Assembly: GCA_025642065.1 (NCBI GenBank)
Contig: JAODUP010000316.1
Coordinates: 926,001 to 990,000, forward strand
Length of the DNA stretch: 64,000 nucleotides
Direction: 5' to 3'
From: Paralvinella palmiformis
Taxonomy: Eukaryota > Annelida > Polychaeta > Terebellida > Alvinellidae
Below, piece by piece: positions 23,262 to 34,799 of this stretch (positions are counted from its first letter, which is position 1; every line of letters starts with the position of its first letter). The notes beneath the pieces were generated by a model, which worked only from the letters and a program-made list of their open reading frames with translations, did not search any database and was not told the origin of the DNA. The translations under genes were made by a program, and so were the position numbers.

Positions 23262-26200
23262 CACAACTGTACAAAACCTCCATACTGCTCTGAAATAATA
23301 GTATTATGGCAAATTAGCTTTTAATGAAATGATTTTTTAAACTTAATCCATAAGGGCTACTACAATACTTACTTTGAACCTGACCAGGTTCCTCTGCTTC
23401 CGCCTGGCCGCTGTAGCACACCAGATATTGTCATACCTTGTAAAAGAAGACAGTACACTATACTATTTTACAAAAGAAATGTCATCACAATGGATCTTAT
23501 TAAAAAAAGAAGAGGCTTAAACAGTTATACATTAATAATGGCATTAACATTCACGTATCCATGACTAACCTATTTTAGTGCCCTTCTTATCAGTCAGCAT
23601 CTGGTGCAGTCGTTCCTTTAGTTTATGATGTTCTCTCTCCTTTTTCTTCAATTCATGTTTGTGCTGGATATCCCTGTGTTGCAAAACTGACTGCAGGCGT
23701 CTCACCTGAAATCAGAGTAGGAAACCTCAGTTAGACTCCAAGTAACAGATGTGCTTCATATGTCATAGTAGCAAAAACGTCATATTTTGGCTAAGAAGTG
23801 TTAAAGCATTGGTCAGATTTTTACTGAAATATGTCAAAAACACCAGAAAATAACATGTATCAATAAACTATTAATTAAAGATGACATGGTGCTGAAATAT
23901 AATTGCAATTCAATAAAAAATCTGTTTTAAAATCACTTAGACTATAAGTTAAAGGTCATAGGAAACTATTTTGAGATATTGATATCAAATCAAAGATTTT
24001 GCTACTATTAACTTAAATTTGTTTTATTTCTTATATAATTTATTGTTAAAAAAACAAATAACAGAACAATGTGCAATATACTATGACAAAATACAATTCT
24101 TATGATAAAAAGCCAGAATATTGTTAGTATTCAGGACCTACAAATAATAGCAATAAATTATTTTACAGAAGCCTCCAAAATACATTATCAAATGTATGTG
24201 ACAGCTGTTGTGTTTGTGAAAAGAATCAAGATTGGATAATAAAATGAGTTAAAGCATTCTTCGCAACAAAGAGATCAAATTAAACAAATCTGGTTTCATT
24301 CTAAGAGAAATTTGCTAAGGATTTAAAGTTGATAACGTTTAACTATTACCAACTGTCAACAGTTTTACCAATGTGGCTGATATTCCACCCCCATAGCAAT
24401 AATAATAATAATAATGTATATTTAATAGAGCGCCCTTACTAGCAGCAGCCATTCAAAGGCACTGTACAAATAATATGTAATATAATAATACTCCAAATAA
24501 TATGTCTGTAAAAATCCTATAAGAGATTTAAATAATAATAATTATCTATCTGTGAAAGCAACCTTGAACAGGTGTGTTATTAGAAGAAGAGATGACACAT
24601 TTCTAATATCTGCTGGCAGCCTATTCCACAAAGTGGGGGTTGCAATACTAAACCCACAATTGGCAAACGAGTTGAGCTGAGACACAGGCACCTGCAATAA
24701 TATCTGACTGGATGACCTGAGATTTCTAATGGATACCAATTCACACAGGTATTCAGGTGCCATATCATTGATAGATTATTAGTTATTAATAAAATCTTGA
24801 AATCGATACATTGTTTAACAGGTAGCCAATATAGTTTTTGAAGAATTGGGGCGACATGATCATATCTTTGAGTATTTGTCACTATGTGAGCTGCACTATT
24901 CTGAACTTGCTGAAGGCGATTGATGTTATAATCTGATACGCCACATAACAGGGAGTTACAATAGTCTATACAAGATTTAATAATGTAGACTTGCAAAGTG
25001 TTCCACTATTTTTAAATGACCAGGAAGAAGTATATTATTTCCAACTAGTTACAGTATTCCACTATTGTTCAACACCAGATTCTCATTTTATAACTAGATC
25101 AACCATTGAGCATATAAATAACCAGTAGTAGTCTGGCCTGTCTGATTAACATCGTTGTCACTAAGCCATCATACTTTGCTGTGTCACACTACTGAGATAT
25201 TAGTTAACATATACAGCAAAAATCCTCTAAATGGTCTGCTATGATGGGTCTCAAATGGTCCACTTAAAGAAAAATGTTAAATCTTGCTGTTTTATGGCAA
25301 CCTGTGTGTATGTGGTAGGATAAATAGGCTGGTTAACCTCCAGTGGTGATGAGAATAAGTCAAAGGTGAAACACCCTTGAAATGCAGCCGGACCAGGATT
25401 TGAAACGAGTTGACATATAGAATATTGAAATTAGCAACTACAGGGTTTTACATACCATATAGCTGGCTAACTAGAAAAACCATTCAAACAGAGTATCTTA
25501 CTGCTCTCGTGACCTGCTGATACCATTATTTTGACTTCAGGTGAGTTAGAAGTGTTGTGCATGCATTTCATCAACTTGGTTAATTCTCAGTATATGACAA
25601 AAGAAGATGGTTAACAATAACATAGAGGAGGCATCATTCTGTGATCATTTGCAATATTGCAGGTTTTACTGGATTATGTTACCTCTTCCTTCTCTGATTT
25701 CAGTTTGGCAGTGAGTATCTTGTTTTTAACTAACAGCTGTCGTTCACGTTCTTGGACTTGGGCCGTCTCTTGCTGGGACTGGTTCAGTTGTCTTGACAAA
25801 TTTTGTTCGAGTTCTTTACAGCGAGACAGATCACATTCGAGGAGATGTATCCTGTTAAAGAATAATACACAGTGGCTAGACGAGCAGATATCTATTAGAT
25901 CTGGTTAGAGTGAGAAATGCATTTAAACAAAATTTTATGCATCATGATCAGGGAGCTTTACTTAACCTCAGCATACCTGTAAAGGCTGTAACAAATACGT
26001 CTCAGCAGAAAAATGTCTTGCAAACACAGAGAACAATGGATTGAAAGCCAAAATTGGAGGTTTCTAGCACAGTGCTCTAACAACTGAACTATAGAATGAA
26101 CTGATATTAATATCAGTAGTGAGCCGTAAGAAATTAATTAGTCAACATACTGAAGACAGATAGATGACATATATAAAAAGGTGTTTATTTTATTTCCACC

Positions 26201-26741
26201 AACAAAACTTTCAGCATTATCAGTGTTTTAGCCACAAATGATATTTTGATTACCCAACCCAAAGATCTGCAAAGCAAATGCACTGATAAGCAGAGGAAAG
26301 CTAAAGTTCTCCCAGAAGGAAAACGTTTGACATAGCTTTTGTTTTTGAAAGTGGCATTCTAAGAAGACATCTGTTTCTAAATTGTTCCTGAACTAATATG
26401 CCCACCATCCATCTTTTATTTCTTTATCAGGTTTTTACCCATCTATCTGAAGAGCTGGGTAGCTTTCTGACTAAAAGTCTGTGCCAGAGACATAAACATA
26501 TCATATAAGCATATTTTTCCAACTTTTAAAAGCTGAGATGCACTACGCTGTAAAAATATAGCATACACAGGAATTGTGTGTGCTAAATCATTTAAAATAA
26601 GTTGACTTAATTGAGAAATTGTCATTATTGAGATTACTTACAAATAATAATTTTGTCAAAATCATATGGATGCAAAAGATGACAATAATGTGTTCTACAT
26701 CGATGCAGATTTGGAACCAATATATTAATTTCTTAAATTAA

Positions 26742-26793
<52 letters not shown>

Positions 26794-27696
26794 AAACGTC
26801 AACATCCTAAGCACAGCAGATATCAGCTTTGACTAAGGAAAAGACATTTGCTGATGGACTGAAAGAAAATTTAGAACATTCGCTCTGAAAATCATACAAA
26901 GCACAACATTCAACGACATGCATAATTATGTAATTATCAATGCCATCTACAACAAACCTATTTTCTAGCTCTTCTCGTACACGTTTACTTTGTTGAAACT
27001 GCTCAAGTAGATGATATGTGCAGTTAACTAACTGTACTGGATCAAACACCTGTGAATCTGGTTTAAACAACGAGTGTAATCCAATTGATGTCAATTCCTG
27101 GAAAACAACCAAACCACAGAAGAAATCAATCAATGATGCAAGTTACTAGGCCTTCTTCAGCTATCTAAATATGACAAGAGTTAGTCTTCTTTAATGCTAG
27201 AGAACTAGTACAATAAATTAGTTTATGATTGACTTCCTGAGAGGTAATCGATTATGGTACACAAAACTTATAAAAATAATATCTCAACTTGTTGTTCTTA
27301 TGAAGAGTACTTCAGCAAAGATAAACATAATCGGATTAAGAAGCTGATGTGTATAAAAACACAGACTTGCTATTATGATAAAGTATTTCATAAAGAGAGA
27401 AGCTCATAAGAAGCACACACACAATGATGCATTTGTATAAATTACACACACAATTGATTAGTTACCTGATTCAAGTGATGCAGACATTCGTCTAGATTTT
27501 TCTTATGACAGAATAAGTTTCCATTCATAATAGGATCACTGTTAAATTCGTTCACCATATTAAAAGAATCACCACCTGATCCATCACATACATCAGGTGA
27601 AAACAATGAACTTGCTTGCTGTGGATTTCTGTAAGATGACACAGGTGAGTCACTGTGTGACATGTACCTCACCAGAAAGTCACTCATGCCATCCAT
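17796..27696 (-). CDS. SSX2IP: Afadin- and alpha-actinin-binding protein (SSX2IP/ADIP/Msd1), 14 coding exons
   Basis: Coding exons in order of transcription: 27696-27466, 27097-26958, 25851-25683, 23705-23570, 23436-23373, 22692-22524, 22306-22237, 22092-21979, 21700-21570, 20890-20717, 20524-20431, 19155-19051 (or to 19023), 18533-18356 and 18048-17796. Phases join to about 675 codons (human 614). The family is a coiled-coil centrosomal/centriolar-satellite protein that helps anchor microtubules, build cilia and link adherens junctions to actin. Hallmarks seen: NLDECLHHLNQ and SIGLHSLF near the N-terminus, QVQERERQLLVKN, KKEREHHKLKERLHQML, a Gly-rich RPGGSRGTWSGSK insert, and FTEAAIRLHKE followed by RKVFEDTKALFLKDQFL. 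The central 400 residues are mostly heptad-type coiled coil. The tail is Ser/Pro-rich. An acceptor ending at 27707 precedes the ATG, so a 5' noncoding exon is expected upstream. A LINE and several SINE remnants sit in the introns. Confidence 0.92.
18356..18533 (-). CDS. SSX2IP: SSX2IP coding exon 13
   Basis: Acidic Ser/Pro-rich tail with VDLYQFLGIKNDKK, echoing the ELFRILKL motif of the previous exon. Open only if entered in phase 1. Acceptor CCAATAG, donor GTAAGG; leaves in phase 2, which fits the last exon. Confidence 0.75.
18901..19022. other. SSX2IP intron 12, part
   Basis: Starts with a short (TAGA)n run (18897-18914). No extra exon was found here that would repair the phase between exons 12 and 13. 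Confidence 0.35.
19023..19155 (-). CDS. SSX2IP: SSX2IP coding exon 12 (3' boundary uncertain)
   Basis: From about residue 498: Ser/Pro-rich, ending TPSTGELFRILKLTPRK. The acceptor TTATACAG ends at 19156. Two donors are possible: GTGGCC after 19023 gives the longer, more natural-looking peptide but the wrong phase for the next exon. GTATAC after 19051 (ends ...GELF + C) restores the frame. Confidence 0.7.
20431..20524 (-). CDS. SSX2IP: SSX2IP coding exon 11
   Basis: Residues 467-497: RKVFEDTKALFLKDQFLQ, matching human RKAFEEERASWLKQQFLN. Acceptor TTAAACAG, donor GTTAGC. Confidence 0.9.
20717..20890 (-). CDS. SSX2IP: SSX2IP coding exon 10 (conserved signature)
   Basis: Residues 409-466, with FLNESELEEEKENLE and NFWKERNAFTEAAIRLHKE. 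Human has NFERERRSFTEAAIRLG; this is the strongest family marker in the gene. Acceptor TTTTAG, donor GTAATC. Confidence 0.93.
21570..21700 (-). CDS. SSX2IP: SSX2IP coding exon 9 (coiled coil)
   Basis: Residues 365-408, ending DVKRYKDIIEEQEQFIQ, aligned to human LEIQQCKEMIKTQQQLLQQ. Acceptor ATTTCAG, donor GTATGT. Confidence 0.85.
21979..22092 (-). CDS. SSX2IP: SSX2IP coding exon 8 (coiled coil)
   Basis: Residues 327-364: LPLEFLEGTLLKSINDK then RHLKKYIKNLEKQ, like human [23 protein letters not shown]. Acceptor ATTTTAG, donor GTGAGA. Confidence 0.85.
22145..22212. repeat. short tandem duplication in SSX2IP intron
   Basis: ATTCCATTACACAAATATT and close variants occur in two to three tandem copies with a period near 27 bp. 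Confidence 0.5.
22237..22306 (-). CDS. SSX2IP: SSX2IP coding exon 7
   Basis: Residues 304-326, acidic linker DDLPQDTGQGENFK. Acceptor TTCTTCAG, donor GTAATA. A 70-nt exon supported mainly by phase (0 in, 1 out). Confidence 0.75.
22524..22692 (-). CDS. SSX2IP: SSX2IP coding exon 6 (coiled coil)
   Basis: Residues 247-303. QEEELFRSVVSNYEAK and LMVENSGLRKCLIDIQ align with human YEYRQKQILMENAELKKVL. Acceptor TTATTCAG, donor GTTAGT. Confidence 0.88.
23228..23260. repeat. (CA)n microsatellite
   Basis: Pure CA run in an SSX2IP intron. Confidence 0.9.
23373..23436 (-). CDS. SSX2IP: SSX2IP coding exon 5
   Basis: Residues 226-246: ISGVLQRPGGSRGTWSGSK, matching the Gly/Arg-rich KRGSWRTGK stretch of human. 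Acceptor TTACAAG, donor GTAAGT; phase 1 in, 2 out. Confidence 0.82.
23570..23705 (-). CDS. SSX2IP: SSX2IP coding exon 4 (coiled coil)
   Basis: Residues 181-225, with KKKEREHHKLKERLHQML, nearly the human MKRKEREYNKLKERLHQL. Acceptor TTTCAG, donor GTTAGT. Confidence 0.9.
24390..24540. repeat. repeat shared with 13.02 kb
   Basis: AATAATGTATATTTAATAGA and TATGTCTGTAAAAATCCTAT recur with changes at 13020-13120. It adjoins the 3' end of the LINE at 24540-24995 and may be its tail or a separate short element. Confidence 0.5.
24540..24995 (-). pseudogene. LINE fragment (end of reverse transcriptase ORF), - strand
   Basis: On the - strand: SCIDYCNSLLCGVSDYNIN, RLQQVQNSAAHIVTNT, HVAPILQKLYWLPVKQ and, in another frame, IATPTLWNRLPADIRN and THLFKVAF. 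Same family block as at 5.3 kb. Frameshifted. In SSX2IP intron 3, same strand as the gene. Confidence 0.82.
25285..25480 (-). mobile_element. tRNA-derived SINE, family A, - orientation (diverged)
   Basis: TGTTTTATGGCAACC...GTGGTAGGATAAATAGGCTG, then GTTAACCTCC and GTGAAACACCCTTGAAAT match the reverse complement of the family A body. The tRNA-like head is degraded. Confidence 0.55.
25683..25851 (-). CDS. SSX2IP: SSX2IP coding exon 3 (coiled coil)
   Basis: Residues 124-180. Contains VQERERQLLVKNKIL, aligning with human GLQERDRQLQCKNRNL. Acceptor TTAACAG, donor GTAACA. No continuous long ORF flags it; it was found by reading the - strand. Confidence 0.88.
26030..26105 (-). mobile_element. tRNA-like SINE head, - orientation
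   Basis: On the - strand ATAGTTCAGTTGTTAGAGCA looks like the A-box half of a tRNA-derived SINE. Only this part is recognisable. In SSX2IP intron 2. Confidence 0.4.
26742..26789. repeat. compound (CA)n(TA)n microsatellite
   Basis: CA run passing directly into a TA run, a pattern repeated at 32875-32933 and 37623-37755. Confidence 0.92.
26958..27097 (-). CDS. SSX2IP: SSX2IP coding exon 2
   Basis: Residues 78-123: ELTSIGLHSLF then VQLVNCTYHLLEQFQQSKR, matching human ELTTFGFPSLY...NCMNELLVLQRK. Acceptor TTTTCCAG, donor GTTTGT; ends phase 2. Confidence 0.88.
27466..27696 (-). CDS. SSX2IP: SSX2IP coding exon 1
   Basis: Residues 1-77, beginning MDGMSDFLVRYMSHSD and ending CHKKNLDECLHHLNQ, the family's N-terminal helix. 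The exon extends to 27706 as 5'UTR after a TTCTCAG acceptor. Donor GTAACT. Confidence 0.85.
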
Positions 27697-27999
27697 TGTA
27701 AGCTTTCTGAGAAAAAAAAACAGCACAGATTTTATTAATCTTAGTATCTTATAAATAGATCAATTATTGGCTTGGAAAATACTAAAACTAGCCATATAAA
27801 CATGTCTGGGTTTCTAGGACGAGCAAAGTTCAAGGCAAACTAGTGAACTTCTGTTTTATCAATCCTGACATCTATTAATAAACTAGTTTCTATTAGGTAT
27901 GGTTCATCTACACAGAGATGTGTTCCTATGAATATTTAAACATTGCAGTAATTAATTAGGTGGTGAATGAGCATGTCACATTTTGTGTGCATATAAGTA

Positions 28000-30480
28000 T
28001 AATGAATCTGAATTAAAAAGGACGATGACTTGAAAATAAAATAACTAAATTCAATACTGTTCACATATGAATATATCCCCACTTGTGCTCGTTGTTAAAT
28101 AACATTAACAGGCTAAAACATCCTACACGGCATTGTAATCTATTAGAAATATAAAGAGCCAACAACGTGGTAGTTCTTGAAATTCTATTTTTGTAGCTAG
28201 ACATCTACATATTTCCCGCCTACCACATTAACCTACAAGTCACATACACCAGAAACACAAACTACTTAGTAAGACAATAAACAAAGAAAACACCAATAAT
28301 ATCAATGCCAAGCCTGGTGTGATTCCTTTTGTTATAATCCAAATCGTTCTACTCACAGTAGTTACTAAATATAACACAACATCTGAGCCTTTTATCATAC
28401 GTTATTATGGGCCTTCTACAACTAAACAGATTGACCTCAAAATACAAGTATGTCACAACAGCCATGATAAATACTCGGACTGAGTTATCAAAATAAGCTA
28501 AGACTAGTAAGAGCACAAAGAAAAACACACACACACACACTAAATATATACAGCTATCTACAGTCCATTTATAATATCTTAGATTCTAACATTACATAGC
28601 ATGGTAATATAAATCTATCCTGTTTATACCGTGTTCAATTTGTGCAATAGATCGTTTACGCCACACACATAATATGGATTTTTGCTTGACTTTTTTATGG
28701 TCTGACAAGCTTCTTAAGCTAAGATCAGTAACATAAAAGAGGCCTCCATCCTGAACAAGAGCAATATCAGATGAAAATCGCCAAACAGAATACTATGCTG
28801 ACACCTGATTGACCACATTTTGTCTGTAACACAATAACAATAAACAGATTAGACCAAATAGCATAAGTAATACTGACACCTGGACTGTGAAATTGCCTAC
28901 AATCTCTACCTAGAATATTTATACATGAAATAATATATAAAAGAATGTAAAAAAAGGTAAATAACAAATATTTGTTTTCAAAATAGAGGACAGTTGAAGA
29001 AGCCGAACCCATTCACCATGAATCCACACCGTTGCTCAAGAGAAGACCCCTAACATTCATATCAATCCTATTATGGATTTCAGTCATTCACAGATAAGTT
29101 TTAAAATAATTAGTCCGACGATCATGAACTACTATATTAACCAACACCCAGCTACTTGTACAACATGATAATTAATGTATCCGTGTAAACATGTAAGTAA
29201 TAACCAACAACTGAAAGACTGAATTTGTGATCAAATTATTAGTTATGTAAAAACTAACATGAACAGTCATAAAAACAGTCAGTTAATACTACACTTCGTA
29301 ACATCAGCCTACATTTGTGGCTGCCTCATTACAGGCATTAATACTAACAGTAACACACATATTATAATGATTTTGAAAGGTCTTATGTTATTAAACCAGA
29401 AGAGCTGTACATTTTCTGTCAAACTAGGTTAAGTCCAAGAGGTAAACATCTAGCAGGCACAGTGAAGTGAACAACAGATGTCCATTATATTTTTATATAC
29501 ATAGGGCCTGTGAACCCAATGGTCAGGAGTCTATTGATAAAACCTTTCAAGGTTAAGAATAGGCTGAATGAGATTCCAGGGAAGACATATTCATGTCAAT
29601 CATATTCTTGCTGTGTTACAGTTTCTAATCTACAAAGAATTCTCAGGTTCTTAAATTATAAAAGATTGTTCCATATACATTTTCCAGGTTAGGGTGAATA
29701 AGGTTCTGGAGAAAGCCAAGGCATGCTCTCAGAAAAATATTTTGTATAATGTCTTTATAAAACATTATAGTTGAAAAGTAAGACGGATCTAGATTATTTT
29801 TATATATGATGCAATATATCAAACAATCAAGTTGCTTTTTGCTGTGGGTTAACAGAAAACTTTAGTTCAATATTAAATGGTGAAATGTGTTAAAAGCATT
29901 GTTTATGTAGTTATCTACAATTTAATTTTGTTATATTTAAATATATAATTATAAAGTGGCTTGCTCTAGTTGCTGCCACCCATGTGTAAACTGAAAGACA
30001 AAATACTAATTGGTCATACATATGACAATGAGGATTGCTGAGTTTACTACATGCCCAGGGGCCATACCCCTTTTATAGGTTACTATGATCTCCCAGGGAT
30101 GTAAACAAATATTTACATGTGGGTGTTGAATATATATGATAATAAATATGAAAATCTGAGTAAATATGTGATGACACACACACACACACACAAACAATAT
30201 AAAACTACTATACCAGACAATTTTTGGACTATTAAGATGTCCTCAAATATCATGACACAACAAAATAGTTTAAACCACAAATATCGACATAAATAATGCA
30301 AAGAGAACTTTTATCTGATAAACAATTTTTTTTCATTGTACAAATATTATTTGTTGGGAAAATTCTATCAGCAATTTTTACACCTAAAATTGTTGCCTTA
30401 ATTATGACACAGAACTAATGAAATTAGATCTTACAAATTTCTCGGCTGTCAAAGATTTTGCAGGTCTGGCATGATAAAGA
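28000..30480. other. SSX2IP upstream/first-intron region, no element recognised
   Basis: AT-rich, only short spurious ORFs, with (CA)n runs at about 28527-28541 and 30175-30192. Nothing supports a gene. Confidence 0.35.
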
Positions 30481-30496
30481 TGATTTGGCATATAAA

Positions 30497-30672
30497 GTTG
30501 ATTGGTGTTTTACAGCCATTTTTGTGCAAGTGGTAGGCTAAACGGGCCTAGCGACCTCCAAAGCAAAGACAAAGTTGAAACACCCTTCAGATATGCCCAT
30601 GCCAAGATTTAAACTCAGGTGATAGTGATCGGTGGCCAAACACGCTACCAACTAGACCATGGAGGCTCCCAA
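30497..30672 (-). mobile_element. tRNA-derived SINE, family A, - orientation
   Basis: Starts GGTGTTTTACAGCC, passes GGTAGGCTAAACGGGC and GAAACACCCTTCAGATATGC, and ends with a tRNA-like head (CGCTACCAACTAGACCATGG). This is the full family A layout in reverse. Confidence 0.72.
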
Positions 30673-31850
30673 TTTGACATATAAAATTTATACTATAACT
30701 TACATGCTCTGCGACCTGGACAAAAATCTTATCTTATTGAAGTTATTCTGATATAACTTAAATTAAACTTGTGTGACAGTGTGTAGTGTTATGCGTTTAG
30801 CATGCCCACATATTTATGGTGGGGAGTGTTTTATTTTTATGGTCTGGTGTGTTGTTGACTGCACGCAGCTGGCCATGATTGTATGTTGTTGCCCCATTAC
30901 AGGTGTGTGACCACTGCTGTTCAGGGAAGCTCCTTAATTGTGCCCACCATTAAAATGGGATCTTCCCATTTCACAACCACACCGCAAGGCTTGTGGTTAT
31001 AACATGGGCGTTCAGTGCAGCATTGGCATGATCAGATCATGATAAACTTGATGGTACACCATTTTGTAAAATATGAATTTATTATTTTTTCATGTGTTTG
31101 TATGCATTTATAATTATATGTATAATTATATATAATTTATGCCTTTAAAATAATTCCTCAAAACTGTACATTTTAAAACTGCCCATCCAGTTTTGAAATG
31201 GGAAGAGGACTGTTTCAACAACTCTAAATAATTTACTGTTTTCAGAATTTATTTGTTCATATATCTATATAATTCATATTCAATTTAATTTTTATAACAT
31301 CATTCTGCTAGATAACTGACCAATAATACCAAAAATTTTGAAATAATAGCACAACATGTTGTTGCTACATGATTGCTAAACAGGCAAGCATTCTTAAAAT
31401 CATACCAGTGGTGAAATGGGATGGTCACATTTCAAAACGGCCCGGTTGTCAGGATGGTGCGTTACAACACTGGTCTAGATTTTGGCTGGCATCAGCAATA
31501 TCTTGTCACTTTGATGACGTTCAGCGAGGCTGATATGTTAATTGTTCAATGAAGGTATGTTGTTTTTATTCACTTTATTTGTCAATGTAGATCTACTGGG
31601 GGTATTTTACAAATGGTTTTAATGTGAAGGAGCTGGGTAATATGTGATCAGTGGGGTTAGATGTACTGATAAGGGGTCTTCAACCCCAAGTCCATATGTG
31701 TAAGTTGAATATACCTATTGATTTGGTCTAAGGTAACTGGATAGGCAGCTGACAGGTTTATTGTTCATTGCAGCAAAGCTGACAGTGAATATCAACTTGA
31801 AAGCTAAATCATTATGAATATCACCAGTTTCCATGATTATGATATTTATG
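30673..31850. other. intergenic DNA, nothing recognised
   Basis: Contains several AAATGGGA/TCCCATTT words at 30950-31440 in both orientations, perhaps an old palindromic element. No ORF of note. Confidence 0.3.
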
Positions 31851-31854
31851 CCTA

Positions 31855-32260
31855 CACTAGACTAGACCTCTAGTACTGATACTAGGCCAGAGGTAGACTG
31901 CCTACATAACTACTTAGACATCTGATAATAAGTTAATTACTAGATCTAAATCTATAACCGAGTAATGTCTTACTTTACATTAACTTAGTTACTAAGTTAG
32001 TGATCTAAATCAACTTCATCTAGACCAGAGCCAAGGTGTCTACTGGTGAATAGAGAAGATTAGGTCAGAACAGTATAGACACATAAGACAGTTACTGAGT
32101 TAGTGATTTATCTATAATCTAGTCTTCTAGATCATCCTCTACTCTAGATCAGCAGATGTACTAGAGTACTAGTAGATCTAGCCTCTAGTCTAAGTCTAGA
32201 CTAGTAGACTCTAGATGATAGATCTAGATCTACTGATCTAGAACTACTCAACTAGAAGAC
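31855..32260. repeat. CTAG/AGATCT-dense low-complexity tract
   Basis: CTAG occurs far more often here than elsewhere, in words such as CTAGACTAG, GATCTAGATCTA and TCTAGTCTAAGTCTAGACTA. Looks like a cryptic, diffusing simple repeat rather than a clean tandem array. Confidence 0.6.
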
Positions 32261-32439
32261 AAATAATTACTTTATTTGCTCAAACAAATACAAGACACAA
32301 GTTAACTGTCTAATTACTATGTAAAATACCTTTGGCTGTGGATTACAGACCAGCTACATCTATTCCGGATTATGATCAAATATATAATAAATACACTTTA
32401 CACTTAAATAATAAAACTTGTTCAAATTTAAACCGAAAG

Positions 32440-32510
32440 ATGAATAACGCTTACATGTAGGAAACTTCCGGTGGTTGTGAACAACAGTTACGAAGAGCAA
32501 TGTTACGAAA
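32440..32510 (-). promoter_or_regulatory. possible promoter and 5' noncoding exon of SSX2IP
   Basis: An ETS-type site (CCGGAAGT on the - strand, 32464-32471) lies just upstream of a donor-like CTACAT|GTAAGC at about 32455. A noncoding exon here could splice to the acceptor at 27707. Only short motifs support this. Confidence 0.25.
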
Positions 32511-32873
32511 TAATATATGTACGAATTGACCTGTAACTAAGTTAGAAAATGGTCATTCACTAGATCTGTTTTAATAGTCTTCAAACTTTTACAGGATTCA
32601 AAATAAGACTAGACTAGTTTTTAAAACATGTACCTGTGTGTGTGTGTGTGTGTGTGTTATAATTAGATTTGTTTACACTTTCAAGTGTAAAAATCATAAT
32701 AACGATATAAATTATGTATATTGGAAGACCCGTATTTTGATATTTTTAATTTGATTTATTTTGTACACTAATGTAAATACAAATAATAACACTAAAATAC
32801 AGATACAATAAAATACCAGGACAACACAAGAAAGTGAAAACACTTATTTTCATTGTGGTCCTGATGAGAAAGA

Positions 32874-32874
<1 letters not shown>

Positions 32875-32933
<59 letters not shown>
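32875..32933. repeat. compound (CA)n(TA)n microsatellite
   Basis: CA run joined directly to a TA run. Confidence 0.92.
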
Positions 32934-32937
<4 letters not shown>

Positions 32938-33014
32938 GATGATGGACTAGACAAAATTGAAATGATGTTCCTGTAATAATTTTGAAACTAGATAAATACC
33001 TGTGAACTCAAAAA

Positions 33015-33016
<2 letters not shown>

Positions 33017-33072
<56 letters not shown>
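33017..33072. repeat. (TA)n microsatellite
   Basis: Pure TA run at the 3' edge of the LINE remnant. Confidence 0.92.
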
Positions 33073-33076
<4 letters not shown>

Positions 33077-33089
33077 AATAATATAAGAC

Positions 33090-34099
33090 CAGTTTAAAAA
33101 AGAATGTATAAGAACTTGCTTCCTGCATGGTCATTAAGATTATATATATATATTGTACTGGATCTTGTATTGATATTATGTTGGGATGTTAATTTGAAAG
33201 CAGTACTTAAATAATCTGAGGCTGTGCCGTTTATAATATTATGTACTTTGTTTAGTTTGAGTTGTTTGGCACAGAGTTCCACCGAAAACATATTTATCAA
33301 TCTAAACTCGATCATTTTCCCCAATATATGTGTCCGCTGCGTTGCTTTCAAAAGATATCGAATAATTTTGTTTTGGGTACATTAATTGTATCCTAGCTTT
33401 ATACTTCTTGGTCAGTCCAGAATACCATGATGAGCTGGTAGAGTCAAAGTGGCATTGGATAATTAGTGCTTCAGTTAGCATTTTGTTTTGTTTCTAGATT
33501 AACATCCCAACTATAGGTCTGCCTATATAGAAACGTTAATTTTGAATTTTATTTGCTAATGATTTATCCGCAATACAGTCTCCGGCAAGAGAAAGTTCGA
33601 CACTTAAATATTTGACCTCCGTCCGACATGACAGTATACGTACATTGCCTGCACATTTGGGTTGGAATAAGATTCCTCTTTGACGCAAAGAGAATTAACT
33701 CATGCAGTCTTTCCAAGGTGGAGAGACAATTTATTATCAATCAGCCATTCCCTGATTGATTCAAGTTCGTTGGAAAGTTCTTGTTGAATTTTAGTTGTGT
33801 TAATTACTAAGTACAGAGTCATCGGCATAGAGTAATAATTTACACTTATCACCTATAGGATGTTCACATAGATGAGAAACAACATCGGACCCAAAATGGA
33901 TTATTTGGGGTACGCCGCATATAATTGTGGTATCGGTAGAAGTAACACCACTGATTTCTACTGATTGATGCCGCTCATGTAAACAGGATCGAATCCAGTT
34001 TAGTGCCGATCGAGTCATTGAGTTCTAAAGCTTTTAGTTTCTGGATTAGAATGCCACGATCAACAGTGTCAAAGGCCTTTAATTTGTAAGTCGATAAGA

Positions 34100-34181
<82 letters not shown>

Positions 34182-34790
34182 CACACATTTGTCTTGTTCC
34201 TGCTTTATATAATCGGTAAGATGTACCCAACAGCTATCAGTTTAAAAGGTAGATCGAAATCCGGACAGACAATCATATAGGAGTTTATGGTCCTGGGGGT
34301 ATTAATCGATCTAGCTGATCGTAGACGACCCCCTCAAATAATTTTAAAATGGTGCTAAGAATTGAGACTGGAGGATAGCTGCCGGCTTCAGTTTATTTTT
34401 TAAAATACATACATACGAGCTATATAGTCACCCTCGCATATTTTTAATCATCAGGAATATTTCCAGTTACCAAAGATCAATTTAGAATATGTGTTAGGGG
34501 TGACATAATGATATCGGCACCATCTTTAATAAGTATGGGGGATAATTCCTCTGTTATTTTAAAACTTGTCATGGTATGCATAGACTGATAGAATTTCTGT
34601 ACATGACTCCATACCCATATTCCCCTTTACCTGGTGGCAAATGGTCAACTTTAGTGTCGAGGCAATGGTTATGTAGAAATTATTGAATTGCTCGGTTACT
34701 TAAGATTTTTCAAAACGTAATTCAAGACCAACTGAGCCTTGCTTACTGGGACTTTGTGATGACGTATGGTATATTTGCTTTCATCCTACT
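33090..34790 (-). pseudogene. LINE remnant with reverse transcriptase, - strand
   Basis: Reading downwards: ITEELSPILIKDGADI, LTHILNRSLVTGNIPDD, (interrupted by a long TA run), KAFDTVDRGILIQKLKAL, SALNWIRSCLHERHQSVEI, ICGVPQ, CKLLLYADDSVLS with the catalytic YADD intact, then LSNELESIREWLIDNKLSL. Many stops and frameshifts. Longest RT remnant on this strand. Confidence 0.83.
34103..34177. repeat. (TA)n microsatellite inside the LINE remnant
   Basis: Pure TA run of about 75 bp splitting the RT domain just upstream of KAFDTVD. Confidence 0.93.
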
Positions 34791-34799
34791 GGCGCGTAG

